Source of the DNA: Eubacterium sp.
GTDB taxonomy: Bacteria; Bacillota; Clostridia; Peptostreptococcales; Anaerovoracaceae
Direction of reading: 5' to 3'
DNA: 64,000 bases
Assembly (NCBI GenBank): GCA_021769965.1
Contig: JAETRU010000002.1
Coordinates: forward strand, 62,001-126,000
Positions 7,866-16,813 of the stretch are shown one piece after another. The notes below the pieces were generated by a model. That model made no database searches. It saw only the letters and a program-made list of their open reading frames with translations, and had not been told where the DNA came from. The position numbers were made by a program, and so were the translations under genes. Positions within the stretch are counted from its first letter, which is position 1, and every line of letters starts with the position of its first letter.

Positions 7866-8642
7866 CTATGATTCTTTTGTTCGTCCTTCGATCACAAAAA
7901 TTTTCGACTTTTCCGTCACAGATAATTCGTATTTTTTCGCCACGGATTTCATAATGCAGCCGGCGATTTTCTCCTGATAGCCGGCTTCGGTCAAAAGCCT
8001 TGCATCGTCGGGATTTGATAGAAAACCGCACTCTACCAGGATCATGGTCCTGTCAGCTTCACGGAACAGGTACATGTCATTTTTGGGGAGAACGATGCGG
8101 TCCTTCCCCTCGTTTGCCTCTTGATTCAGCCGGTTCTGTATCTCCTCTGCCAGCGCCTTGCTTTCTGCCTTCTGCTCCTGGCTTCCCCCTCCTGCGAAAA
8201 AGACCTGGGCGCCGCGGACGCTACTGTCAGCCATGAAGCTGTTGAGATGGATGCTGATCACCAGATCCGGATCAGCCTCTGCAATGATCCGCTTCCGCTC
8301 CTTCAGATCTTCTACCTTGGACCATCTTCCGTCCCCGCCTGTCTGCGCGTACAGTCCGTCCTCCGTCTCCCTGGTGAGCACTGCCCTCACCCCGTATTTT
8401 TCCGCATCGGCCGCCAGTGCTCTGGCTATAGTCAGGTTAATATCCTTTTCACAGGTCCCGTCCTTTGCCGAGGCTCCGCTGTCCATGCCTCCATGTCCCG
8501 CGTCTATGACCATGGTCAGAGGCGAGCTGAGGTTTCCTGCCATCTCAACCACCTGACTATAGCCGGGCATGACCGCGACTGCGGCCAAAAGCGTGCCTGC
8601 CAGCAAAATCTTCTTTATTTTCACAGCAAATTTCTCCCTCAT
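7866..8642 (-). CDS. cwlD: N-acetylmuramoyl-L-alanine amidase, CwlD-like
   Basis: 258 residues. A hydrophobic N-terminal segment (about residues 10-28) acts as signal or anchor, followed by an Amidase_3 domain. Zinc ligands are visible in VIDAGHGGMDSG, in SIHLNS and in the catalytic glutamate of LVECGFLSN. Size and single-domain form match CwlD, which makes muramic-delta-lactam in spore cortex together with PdaA; other small envelope amidases look similar, so the symbol is tentative. The start is put at 8642; the frame stays open for 40 more codons upstream but that stretch has no ribosome site and overlaps the divergent AlaX gene. Confidence 0.85.
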   Translation of the reverse strand: MREKFAVKIKKILLAGTLLAAVAVMPGYSQVVEMAGNLSSPLTMVIDAGHGGMDSGASAKDGTCEKDINLTIARALAADAEKYGVRAVLTRETEDGLYAQTGGDGRWSKVEDLKERKRIIAEADPDLVISIHLNSFMADSSVRGAQVFFAGGGSQEQKAESKALAEEIQNRLNQEANEGKDRIVLPKNDMYLFREADRTMILVECGFLSNPDDARLLTEAGYQEKIAGCIMKSVAKKYELSVTEKSKIFVIEGRTKES

Positions 8643-8707
8643 TTCATCTTTTCTATAACAATATATGTTATACTGTAAAGAAGCATTCAGCAAAAGGAGA
8701 CGGTAAC

Positions 8708-9925
8708 ATGAAGACAAAACGCTTATATAGAGAAAACGTATATCAGAAGTCCTGCACGGCACAGATCACCGACGTGTCGAAGACTCCGGACGGACACCCT
8801 TTGATCACGCTGGATCAGACAGTTTTCTTTCCGACCGGCGGCGGACAGAGCTGCGACACGGGGACCATCGGCGGCATAGAGGTCGCAGACGTGTATGAGG
8901 ACGGCGGCATGATCCGCCATGCGCTGACTTTGGATGGCGATACAGCGTGTAAATTGTCGATAGGCGATGAAGTTGAAATTGCAATTGATTGGCCGCATCG
9001 ATTCGACAACATGCAGCGTCACTGCGGAGAGCATATCCTGTCGGGCAAATTTTACGAGCTGTACGGCGGCGTCAACCGGGGCTTTCACATGGGCGAGGAT
9101 TACATGACCATCGACATCTCTCTGGAGGAAGATCCGGCATACGACAGGATTTCCTGGGAAATGGCAAAAGAGGCAGAGCTTCGCACCAACCAGGCCATCT
9201 GGGCCGATCTGCCTGTGATCACCCGCCACTTTGACAGCCGCGGGGAAGCGGAAAACCTGCCGCTGAGAAAAGCGCTTGCTTTCGACGAAGACATCACCAT
9301 TGTCTGCGTCGGCGCTCTGGAGAATCCGGCAGACTGTGTGGCCTGCTGCGGCACTCATCCGTCTACCTCCGGCCAGGTCGGCATGGTGAAGATCTACAAG
9401 GTGGAACCGAACAAAGGCATGTTCCGCATCTATTTCGAGGCGGGACAGCGGGCCTTCCGTCAATACCAGACCCGTTTCGACGTTCTGACCACGCTGGAAA
9501 ACAGGCTTTCGGCGGGCATGGACGACCTGCTGGACAAATTCGCCGCCCAGCAGGAAAAGAACAAAGGAGTCCGTGACGAGCTGTATCACCTGAAAAAGTG
9601 GATCATCTCCCGCGAAACAGACGACATCAAAAACGCCATGACCCCTGCTTTCGTCAGAAAGTACGACAAATTGTCAATTAACGATATACTGGATATCGGC
9701 CGGGGACTGTCCGGTTTTATCCCCACCATCGCCTTTCTGGTCCACGAACCGTCCAATACCGTCCTGCTGTTCTCAGATAAACACGACTGCGGCAGACTGG
9801 TAAAAGAAAATGCCGGCATCTACGGCGGCAAAGGCGGCGGCAATAAAAATTCCGCCCGGGCGATCTTTGCCAGAGCGGATTACGTGGATACGTTTATAGA
9901 TCTGATCGAAAAGCACCTGAGATAG
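8708..9925 (+). CDS. AlaX-type alanyl-tRNA editing protein with DHHA1 domain
   Basis: 405 residues. The N-terminal part is an AlaX editing fold (FFPTGGGQSCDTG; the zinc pair HCGEH in place of the usual HxxxH context; and CCGTHPSTSGQVG later). The C-terminal part has the DHHA1 end motif GGKGGGNKNSARAIF. These proteins hydrolyse Ser-tRNA(Ala) or Gly-tRNA(Ala) in trans, guarding translation. A good ribosome site (AAAGGAG) precedes the ATG. It is transcribed away from cwlD, with only 65 bases between the two start codons, and ends in a terminator whose stem includes its stop codon. Confidence 0.9.
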   Translation: MKTKRLYRENVYQKSCTAQITDVSKTPDGHPLITLDQTVFFPTGGGQSCDTGTIGGIEVADVYEDGGMIRHALTLDGDTACKLSIGDEVEIAIDWPHRFDNMQRHCGEHILSGKFYELYGGVNRGFHMGEDYMTIDISLEEDPAYDRISWEMAKEAELRTNQAIWADLPVITRHFDSRGEAENLPLRKALAFDEDITIVCVGALENPADCVACCGTHPSTSGQVGMVKIYKVEPNKGMFRIYFEAGQRAFRQYQTRFDVLTTLENRLSAGMDDLLDKFAAQQEKNKGVRDELYHLKKWIISRETDDIKNAMTPAFVRKYDKLSINDILDIGRGLSGFIPTIAFLVHEPSNTVLLFSDKHDCGRLVKENAGIYGGKGGGNKNSARAIFARADYVDTFIDLIEKHLR

Positions 9926-9936
9926 GTGCTTTTCTC
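9909..9936 (+). terminator. Terminator overlapping the AlaX gene stop codon
   Basis: AAAAGCACCT (9909-9918) pairs with AGGTGCTTTT (9924-9933). The TAG stop (9923-9925) spans the loop and first stem bases, and a T-run forms the right arm. Confidence 0.85.
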
Positions 9937-9948
9937 TCATCGGTATAT

Positions 9949-10674
9949 TTAAGATCCCATATTGACTGCAATATTGATCAGCCAGATAAGAATAGGATAG
10001 TATACGTAAAAGGCCCACTTTATCACAGGTGACCGGCTTCCCCTTTTTCCGTCATACATTCGGATAAACGGGACCACCAGAATGAACAGAAAATCTCCTT
10101 TTGACGCGAGAGCTGCCGCGGCGCCTGCCGGACCTGCGCCGCCGAAAAGGTTCGAAATGAGAAGAAGGATCGACAGGATGATCAGACAGCCATCTCTCTT
10201 CTGCGGATTCTCTCTCAGCATCAGAGAAATAAACATGACCGGAATCATGATATAACCGTACTGGCACATACATCCGCAGAATGCCAGGCTTACTGTCAGC
10301 AGCACGCGAAACGCCTTCGCGAAACCGCTGTATTTCTTTGCGGAGCGGTACAGTCCCATAGCGCTGACACCCAGAGCTATGGTCAGAAACGCATTATCAC
10401 TGACCGGCTCAGAAGACATACCGAACCCTGTATTCAGGATGCTGTTGCCCAGAAACATGACTGCCGCCGCGATGTATAATCTGGCAGCGTATCTATACAG
10501 ATCAGCCGTGTGCACAACGCCCTCTGACGCGGCGAAGGCAAACCAGGCCACTGCGGTTTTCGCGAGCAGATCATACAGCATGGCAAGATTGGCAGGCATA
10601 AACGGCTGCAGACCGGCAAGTGTCATCAACATCGCCATGAAAAACTTCATCTGATTCCCATTGACTCTTCTCAT
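9949..10674 (-). CDS. TraX-like integral membrane protein
   Basis: 241 residues with about seven hydrophobic segments. It starts MKFFMAM-like after a basic start, carries conserved-type aromatic and proline residues, and ends with the family-type pattern KWAFYVYYPILIWLI. TraX from the F plasmid acetylates pilin; chromosomal members in Firmicutes have no proven role and may be membrane acyltransferases. It begins 10 bases after the pepD stop, so it is probably the last gene of the yfcC-pepT-pepD operon. Nothing conjugative is nearby. Confidence 0.75.
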   Translation of the reverse strand: MRRVNGNQMKFFMAMLMTLAGLQPFMPANLAMLYDLLAKTAVAWFAFAASEGVVHTADLYRYAARLYIAAAVMFLGNSILNTGFGMSSEPVSDNAFLTIALGVSAMGLYRSAKKYSGFAKAFRVLLTVSLAFCGCMCQYGYIMIPVMFISLMLRENPQKRDGCLIILSILLLISNLFGGAGPAGAAAALASKGDFLFILVVPFIRMYDGKRGSRSPVIKWAFYVYYPILIWLINIAVNMGS

Positions 10675-10684
10675 TTTTTTCTCC

Positions 10685-12106
10685 TTATTCCCGCGTATTC
10701 AGTTCCATCAGGAGATGTTCCAGCACATCCGCAGTTTTTTTCACTGACGGAATGTAGAGTCTCTCCTTTGGTGAGTGCACATCCAGCACGTCAGGACTGA
10801 TGGATACCATCTGTATTCTTTCGTTTTTTCTGCGGAATTCAGCGCATTCCAGAGCTGCGTGCACCGCTACAGCCTCCAGTTCCTCACCGGTCACCGCTCT
10901 GTACGATCTCTGGATCTTCCGCAGCAGCGGCGCATAAGGATCGGCAGGCCAGGACGGTGTGATCTCACTGCGCTGTGCCGGAAGTCCGGCAGCTGCCGCG
11001 GCCGCCTCGATCTGCTCCGCTGCGGCTGTAAGATCATCCTCTATCTCGGCTCTTGCCAGTACATCATATTCTATACCGTCAATGCCCGCATGAAAGATCC
11101 CCAGATTCGAGGAAACGCCTACAAGACCTTCCACCTGTCTGCTCATGGAAATCACACCGTCAGGGATCCCGCTAAGAAAGGACATGATCTGCTTTGGCAA
11201 AAAAATCTCTTTTTGCCGCGCTGCTTTCTCAGCTATGACAGACAGTTCGTGCTCCCCCTGCCATTTCTGTCTCAGCTCAATCTCCGCGTCACAGGCAATG
11301 CGCTGTACTTCAGCGAAAGAGGATGTATTTCCCCGGATAACAGCCCCTGTCGGAATGGCATTTGACGCCTCACCGCCCTTTATCAATGATATTTCACAGT
11401 CTGTTCCCGACTCCAGGATCTTTTTCAGGATCCAGCCGGCAGCCAGAATACCGTTGAGCCGGCATTTGTGAATATCATCGCCTGAGTGTCCGCCGCAGAG
11501 TCCTTTCACTCTCACAGAAAAACCTTCCGGCAACGCGGCCTCACGGGTCTGCATTCCAGTCTTCCCCGTTATTTCTACGCATCCTGCGGAGCTGATCATG
11601 ACCTGACTGCTGACTTCTGAGTCCAGATTGACAAGATAAGGCGCATCCAGATATTCCGGTTCCAGTTCTACAGCGCCGACAGTCGTCTCTTCCTCGTCCA
11701 CCGTAAAGATCAGTCTCAGCGAACCTCTGTCTCTGCTGTGCTCTGCCAGATACTGCGCGATGGCAATACCGATCCCGTCATCGCCGCCCAGGCTGGTTCC
11801 ATCCGCACGAAGCCAGTCTCCATCTTCTACAGGACAGATCGGATCTTTCTCCGGACACCAGTTTATGTCATCTGACGCGATACACACCATATCCATATGC
11901 GCCTGCAGGATCATCAGCGGATAATCTTCAAATCCCTGCCGGGCCGGCACCTCGATGATCAGATTTCCCGTTTTGTCACGGCATGCGTCAAAGCCGCAGT
12001 TTTCCGCCCATCGCGCAAGATAAGCGGCTATCGCCTCTTCCCTGCCGCTGGGTCTGGGAATGGCACAGAGCTTTCTGAAATATTCCAGAATCAGTTCAGT
12101 CTTCAT
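10685..12106 (-). CDS. pepD: Aminoacyl-histidine dipeptidase (M20C)
   Basis: 473 residues, typical of PepD. Metal-binding and catalytic segments are visible in order: LQAHMDMVC, SLGGDDGIGIA, FTVDEEETTVGA, the lid domain with GLCGGHSGDDIHKCRLN, and a C-terminal ALECAEF. The enzyme cleaves Xaa-His and other dipeptides in the cytoplasm using zinc. It lies six bases after pepT and ten before the TraX-like gene, so these genes form one operon with the carrier upstream. Confidence 0.93.
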   Translation of the reverse strand: MKTELILEYFRKLCAIPRPSGREEAIAAYLARWAENCGFDACRDKTGNLIIEVPARQGFEDYPLMILQAHMDMVCIASDDINWCPEKDPICPVEDGDWLRADGTSLGGDDGIGIAIAQYLAEHSRDRGSLRLIFTVDEEETTVGAVELEPEYLDAPYLVNLDSEVSSQVMISSAGCVEITGKTGMQTREAALPEGFSVRVKGLCGGHSGDDIHKCRLNGILAAGWILKKILESGTDCEISLIKGGEASNAIPTGAVIRGNTSSFAEVQRIACDAEIELRQKWQGEHELSVIAEKAARQKEIFLPKQIMSFLSGIPDGVISMSRQVEGLVGVSSNLGIFHAGIDGIEYDVLARAEIEDDLTAAAEQIEAAAAAAGLPAQRSEITPSWPADPYAPLLRKIQRSYRAVTGEELEAVAVHAALECAEFRRKNERIQMVSISPDVLDVHSPKERLYIPSVKKTADVLEHLLMELNTRE

Positions 12107-12112
12107 ATCTGT

Positions 12113-13348
12113 CTACACCTCACACCTGTCCTTTGAGAGCAGTTCAATTATCTTCAAAAGGATCTCCTCTGATTTTTCCATGGCCTGTACAGATACATAT
12201 TCTCTGCAGCTGTGGTAGTTGTGTCCGCCAAGAAACAGATTCGGACATGCCAGCCCTTTCTCCGAAAGTGTAGAACCGTCTGTGCCACCGCGAATCGGCA
12301 CGACTGTCGGCTGGATCCCGCAGAGTTCGAAGGCTTCCATGCACACGTTCATCAGCTCGGGTACTTCTCTGATCAGCTCTCCCGGGTTGCTGTATTCGTG
12401 AAGATATTCCAATCGCACTCTGGTCTGTCCGTATTTTTCATTCAGACTGTCAGCCGCTTTTTTCACACTGTCGATCTTGGTTTGCAGTCCGTCCTTATCG
12501 AAATCTCTTAGAATGTATTCCAGAACTGCATTTTCCACATCGCCTTTCATCTCGCAGAGATGATAGAATCCTTCACGGCCTTCGGTGAATTCGGGGCGCT
12601 GGTCTTCTGGAAGCAGGCGGTCAAACTCCATAGCCAGCGTGCATGCGTGGATCATCTTACCCTTTGCCTCTGCAGGATGGATATTGTTGCCTTCTATCTT
12701 CACTGTTACCGAACAGGCGTTAAAGGTTTCAAAGTTCAGTTCCCCTATGCCGTCACCGTCTACCGTTATCGCATAGTCCGCGCCGAAACGGTCTACATCA
12801 AAGATGGACGCGCCGCCTACGGAAACCTCTTCATCAGGAGTGAATCCGATCCGGATCTTTCCATGAGGGATCTGCGGATTTTTCAGAAGTTTCTCCGCTG
12901 CCGACATGATAATAGCTATGCCCGACTTATCATCCGCGCCCAGAAGTGTAGTTCCATCTGACGTAACGATGTCATCTCCTCTATACCGGAGAAGTTCAGG
13001 ATATTTGGCAGGATCGATCTTAAGGCCGTTATCCAGCGTAATGATTCCGCCGTCGTATGCTTCATGTACACATGGCTTCACGTTCTTCCCCGGACAGTCA
13101 GGCGCTGTATCCAGGTGGGCAAGAAGACCGACGGTCCTGGCATTTTCACAGCCTTCCGAAGCCGGAATTGTTGCGAAGACAAAGCAGTCATCTGTCACTT
13201 CTGTTTCTGAGGCGCCGATTTCATCCAGTTCCTTTTTCAGAAGCTGTGCCAGATCTCTTTCACCCTCGCAGCTGGGGATGCGTCCTGCCTCTTCATCAGA
13301 CGCCGTGTCAATTTTTACATACTTTAAAAACCGTTCTAACAAGCTCAT
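12113..13348 (-). CDS. pepT: Peptidase T (tripeptide aminopeptidase)
   Basis: 411 residues. M20B landmarks are LLAHLDTAPDCPG, the first metal-binding set, TTLLGADDKSGIAI, FTPDEEVSVGG with the catalytic glutamates, VDGDGIGELNFETFNA, and PIRGGTDGSTLSEKGLACPNLFLGGHNYHS near the end, in which the last metal histidine sits. It releases the N-terminal residue of tripeptides. It sits 11 bases after the YfcC carrier, so peptides taken up could be cut by PepT and PepD. Confidence 0.95.
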   Translation of the reverse strand: MSLLERFLKYVKIDTASDEEAGRIPSCEGERDLAQLLKKELDEIGASETEVTDDCFVFATIPASEGCENARTVGLLAHLDTAPDCPGKNVKPCVHEAYDGGIITLDNGLKIDPAKYPELLRYRGDDIVTSDGTTLLGADDKSGIAIIMSAAEKLLKNPQIPHGKIRIGFTPDEEVSVGGASIFDVDRFGADYAITVDGDGIGELNFETFNACSVTVKIEGNNIHPAEAKGKMIHACTLAMEFDRLLPEDQRPEFTEGREGFYHLCEMKGDVENAVLEYILRDFDKDGLQTKIDSVKKAADSLNEKYGQTRVRLEYLHEYSNPGELIREVPELMNVCMEAFELCGIQPTVVPIRGGTDGSTLSEKGLACPNLFLGGHNYHSCREYVSVQAMEKSEEILLKIIELLSKDRCEV

Positions 13349-13359
13349 TTTCTCTGCTC

Positions 13360-14853
13360 CTAACTATAGTGAAATATTGTCATAAGAATCAGCGCGATTA
13401 CCGAGATCGGGATGTATACGGTAAATACATACTTTGCCGCCTGCTTCAGATATTTGAAAAACGCTACGCCTGCCAGGGAACACATCGCGAAGTTGATGCC
13501 TTCCCAAGGCACGATCCAGCCAAAGGTGCCTGTGCCCAGCGCATACGCGGTAACCACTGTCTGTCGCTCGATTCCAAGCAGGTCTGCAAGAGGTGCCATG
13601 ATCGGCATCAGCGTCGCGGCCAGTCCGGATGAACTCTGCACGAACAGCATCGCTACAGAAGAAACCAGGAACATTACGACAATGGAGAATATCTGCGGCA
13701 TCTCTGTCAGCGCGCTGGACATGTAGTACAGGATCGTATCCATGGTATTGCTGTTAGTCAGGATTGCGGTGATCACTCTGGACGCGCTGATCAGCAGAAC
13801 CGCGGAGATTACCGTTGACATGCCTTCCACATTCTTGCTGATCATCTCATTGACAGAAAGCCCTCCGACCAGAGGAATAATCACACCCATGAACAGGAAG
13901 ATGGAACCGATTTCGTTAAACCACCAGCCCCATACGATTACGCCGTAGACCATCAGACCCATGCCTGCTGCCAGCAGGATCAGAACCAGAGCCTCTCTTT
14001 TGCTCAGGCCCTGCAGCTGACTTGTATCGAATTCCTTATATTCGCTGCGCTTTTTCAGATCATCCTCATAGCATGGGGAAAGCAGCGGATTGCTCCTGAC
14101 TTTAAAAGCGTAACGAAGAATGTATGCGCTTGTCGCGGCCATCATGACAGCCCAGAGCAGGATCCTTACGCCGATACCGCTCATCATAGGAACCTCCGCC
14201 AGAGCCTGGCCGACACCTACGCAGAACGGATTCATGAACGCTGAAGAAGCTCCGACCGCAACGGAAAAATGCACTGTCATCAATCCTACCATGGAGTCAA
14301 AGCCCATAGCCAGAGCCATCGGAACGAGAACCAGAACGAACGGGATAGAATCCTCATACATTCCGTAGGTCGCGCCGCCCAGACCGAAAGCAAAAACACA
14401 TACCGGAATCAGAATATATGCTCTTGTTCCGAACTTCTTCGCGAGAGAATTGATACCGTTGGTCACCGCGCCTGTCGCGATGATCGCTGTAAACGCGCCC
14501 GCGCAGAGGAAAATGGAAAAACTGATATCTGCGGCCTCAATGGCGCCTTCCATGAAGGATGTCCAGATCTGCCGGAATCCCTGAGGGACCGATTCCGCGA
14601 AGTGGAATGACCCCGGGATGATCAGCTCACGGGTATCTCCGCCCAGAGCTTCAATTGCGACTTCGTACCTGTCATAGGCTCCGCCCGGAATGAAGTATGT
14701 AGCGATCGATACAAGTATGATAATTCCGGTTACGATCATAAGCGGATGAATGTTAGCGAGCCATGCCCATTTTTTTGTTTCTTCTGCTGCTGATATATCG
14801 TAAATATCATCAGGAATTTCGGGCATGATGTTTTTTTCTTTTTGTTCTGTCAT
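13360..14853 (-). CDS. YfcC/DcuC-family carrier, copy 1
   Basis: 497 residues, about 12 hydrophobic segments, with features of the YfcC family: an early YFIPGGAYDRYE and, near the end, VQSSSGLAATLMPIMAPLADLLGIERQ. The start at 14853 has CGGAGG seven bases upstream; an ATG nine codons earlier is less likely. The family (IPR018385) is annotated as transporting C4-dicarboxylates, arginine/ornithine or aminobenzoyl-glutamate-like solutes, so the substrate is unknown. It heads the operon with pepT, pepD and the TraX-like gene, implying import of peptides or acylated amino acids. A similar carrier is encoded at 18187-19611. Confidence 0.85.
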   Translation of the reverse strand: MTEQKEKNIMPEIPDDIYDISAAEETKKWAWLANIHPLMIVTGIIILVSIATYFIPGGAYDRYEVAIEALGGDTRELIIPGSFHFAESVPQGFRQIWTSFMEGAIEAADISFSIFLCAGAFTAIIATGAVTNGINSLAKKFGTRAYILIPVCVFAFGLGGATYGMYEDSIPFVLVLVPMALAMGFDSMVGLMTVHFSVAVGASSAFMNPFCVGVGQALAEVPMMSGIGVRILLWAVMMAATSAYILRYAFKVRSNPLLSPCYEDDLKKRSEYKEFDTSQLQGLSKREALVLILLAAGMGLMVYGVIVWGWWFNEIGSIFLFMGVIIPLVGGLSVNEMISKNVEGMSTVISAVLLISASRVITAILTNSNTMDTILYYMSSALTEMPQIFSIVVMFLVSSVAMLFVQSSSGLAATLMPIMAPLADLLGIERQTVVTAYALGTGTFGWIVPWEGINFAMCSLAGVAFFKYLKQAAKYVFTVYIPISVIALILMTIFHYS

Positions 14854-14894
14854 AATGAACCTCCGTTCTGAAATATTCATTTTTATCTTTTCTG

Positions 14895-14987
14895 AATATT
14901 TTTATTTACAAGTCTATTATACGGCATTTCTTCATCATGTCAAGAATTTTTTTATTTGATTTTTGATTATTTAAATATTTTTATTTA
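14895..14987. repeat. Direct repeat AATATTTTTATTTA flanking the promoter
   Basis: Perfect 14-base copies at 14895-14908 and 14974-14987, on either side of the yfcC1 promoter; the second also lies just upstream of the rpiR1 -10. A partial copy (AATATTTTTAT) sits in the leader of yfcC2 at 18129-18139. It may be an RpiR operator, but the region is AT-rich. Confidence 0.45.
14916..14943 (-). promoter_or_regulatory. Promoter of the yfcC1-pepT-pepD operon
   Basis: Minus-strand TTGACA (14938-14943), 16-base spacer ending GAAATGCCG, TATAAT (14916-14921). The promoter of the second yfcC gene shares the GAAATGCCGTATAAT block. Confidence 0.85.
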
Positions 14988-14999
14988 AGCTTTTTGTGG

Positions 15000-15005
15000 T
15001 ATACT
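15000..15005 (+). promoter_or_regulatory. Extended -10 of rpiR1
   Basis: TGTGGTATACT on the plus strand, 24 bases before the start codon. No strong -35. Confidence 0.45.
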
Positions 15006-15028
15006 ATCCATGCAGGGAGGATTTACTT

Positions 15029-15865
15029 ATGGAAACAAAAAGTATCAAGCAGCTGATAAAAGATCATTACAATCAGCTTTCGCCGGTCTGCCAGAAGGTA
15101 GCCTGCTTTGTCATCGACAACTATCAGCAGACTATGCTCCTTGGCTCCGCAGAGCTGGCTGAAGCTGCCAATGTAAGCCATACGGCTGTCATCCGTTTTG
15201 CCAAATCCCTTGGCTTCTCCGGTTTTCTTGAATACCGCAATGAATTAAAAAAAGAGTACATAACTACGCAAAAAGTATATTCATCGCTGGAAACTATGCA
15301 TCCGGACAGCGAAGGAAGCTATCTGAATGAATATTTTTCCACGGTCAAAAGAGATCTTGACGCCTTCGTGTCCGGCTTTGACAAAAATATTCTTGATGAT
15401 TTCTGTCTTTCCCTGCTGAATGCCGATACGGTTTACATCATGGGGGTCGGTTCTGATGAGATCGTAACAGATTTTCTCACCAATTATCTCAATGTCATGG
15501 GCATTAAAACCATTCCGGTATATCAGGAAGGTCTGACTCTTCGTGAACGGCTCTTTCTCATCAGCGAAAATGATGTTCTTTTTCTGTCCGCTTTCCCGAC
15601 GACCATGGCAGACGAGTACTGGGCATCTGAGTACGCGCATAAACGCGGCGCGAAAGTGCTGATTCTGACTGATTCAGAGATTACCGCAAGGAGTCTGCAC
15701 GCGGATAATTATGCTCTCGTGAGAGAGCACAGCGATATCTTCTTTAATTCCTATGTACTGCCGATGCTTTTCTGCAACACGCTGATCCTTCATCTCTATG
15801 AACTGGAACAGGAAAGAACTTCGGAGTCCATGAAGGCATATCATGAAATGCTCAGTGAAGAATGA
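15029..15865 (+). CDS. RpiR-family transcriptional regulator, copy 1
   Basis: 278 residues. An N-terminal HTH of RpiR type (residues 1-77; SAELAEAANVSHTAVIRFAKSLGFSGF) is followed by a SIS domain (about 120-250; VYIMGVGSDEIVTDFL). Such proteins usually sense a phosphosugar or related small ligand, but several control amino acid or peptide genes. GGGAGG lies eight bases before the chosen ATG. It is divergent from the yfcC1 operon and shares its intergenic region, so it is the likely regulator. It resembles the regulator at 19689-20528 in length and motif order. Confidence 0.88.
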   Translation: METKSIKQLIKDHYNQLSPVCQKVACFVIDNYQQTMLLGSAELAEAANVSHTAVIRFAKSLGFSGFLEYRNELKKEYITTQKVYSSLETMHPDSEGSYLNEYFSTVKRDLDAFVSGFDKNILDDFCLSLLNADTVYIMGVGSDEIVTDFLTNYLNVMGIKTIPVYQEGLTLRERLFLISENDVLFLSAFPTTMADEYWASEYAHKRGAKVLILTDSEITARSLHADNYALVREHSDIFFNSYVLPMLFCNTLILHLYELEQERTSESMKAYHEMLSEE

Positions 15866-15891
15866 TCTCTTTACGTTGCCTGTATATACTG

Positions 15892-15920
15892 AAAGCGCCG
15901 GTCATGCCGGCGCTTTTTTT
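15892..15920 (+). terminator. Terminator of rpiR1, shared with the EamA gene end
   Basis: AAAGCGCCGG (15892-15901) pairs with CCGGCGCTTT (15907-15916), then TTTT. It overlaps the last codons of the convergent EamA gene, whose stop is at 15902-15904. Confidence 0.85.
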
Positions 15921-16813
15921 GATTTAGCCATATTCATGATCGCGATGGAGCACAGCACGCAGATGATGCCAGCCAGTTTCCAAAGCCCCGCCTCTTCCCG
16001 AAACACGAAAATGCCAATGATCGCAGCTACCACAGTCTCCACTGACGCGATGACCGGAACCTTTGAGGTCTCCAGATTTCTTGCCAGACCCTTCATATAG
16101 AAGAAATACGATCCCACCGTAGGGATCAGTCCATATCCAACAGCCGCGGCAAAAAACGGCAGACTGAACGACTGCGCAATATTCGTCCACGGATGGCCGG
16201 CCGCTGCAAGCGCGATAGAGCCGAACAGGAAACTGTAGAACAGTATCGTCAGTGAGTTATATTTTCCGGTCGTGGTGCTGATAATAGTCATAAGCGCATA
16301 CAAAAATCCCGCCAGAACACCGGCAGCCACGCCGTAGACAGAAAACTTTACCGAGGAAAAATCCCCGCCTGTCACAGTCAGCACGCTTCCCAGTATATTG
16401 ATCGCCAGGGCCAGCAGCTTAACCGGTCCAATGGTTTCTTTAAAGCACAGCTTCGACATAACACACACAAAGATCGGCGATGTGTAAAGCAGCACTGACG
16501 CAGTGGCCACGCCCACATGACTGATGGACTCTGTATACGAAACATTAAACACGGCCTGACACAAAAGACCCAGAACCGCGCAGGTAAGCAGTCCTCTTCT
16601 GTCGATGAGAAACAGCCTTTTTCCACCCATGGCCAGCATCAGCGGTATCAGCAGCAGCATACCGACAAAGATCCGGAGAAACGCTACAGTAGCCGACTCC
16701 GCTCCCTGACTCTGCAGAGTACTGGAAAAAAAGCCGATGCTGCCCCATAGTATTCCTGCCGTCAATATCATCAGATATCCCCGCAGCTGTTGATCCTTCC
16801 CTTTACTCTCCAT
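15902..16813 (-). CDS. EamA-family (DMT) transporter
   Basis: 303 residues, ten hydrophobic segments in two EamA repeats (GILWGSIGFFSSTLQSQGAESATVAF in broken form at the first; VPVIASVETVVAAIIGIFVFREE at the second). EamA proteins export metabolites and amino acids or take up amines; the substrate here is unknown. The start overlaps the end of the upstream M20 amidohydrolase gene by 11 bases, so both are one operon and it could export a product of that enzyme. No signal peptide is expected. Confidence 0.87.
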   Translation of the reverse strand: MESKGKDQQLRGYLMILTAGILWGSIGFFSSTLQSQGAESATVAFLRIFVGMLLLIPLMLAMGGKRLFLIDRRGLLTCAVLGLLCQAVFNVSYTESISHVGVATASVLLYTSPIFVCVMSKLCFKETIGPVKLLALAINILGSVLTVTGGDFSSVKFSVYGVAAGVLAGFLYALMTIISTTTGKYNSLTILFYSFLFGSIALAAAGHPWTNIAQSFSLPFFAAAVGYGLIPTVGSYFFYMKGLARNLETSKVPVIASVETVVAAIIGIFVFREEAGLWKLAGIICVLCSIAIMNMAKSKKAPA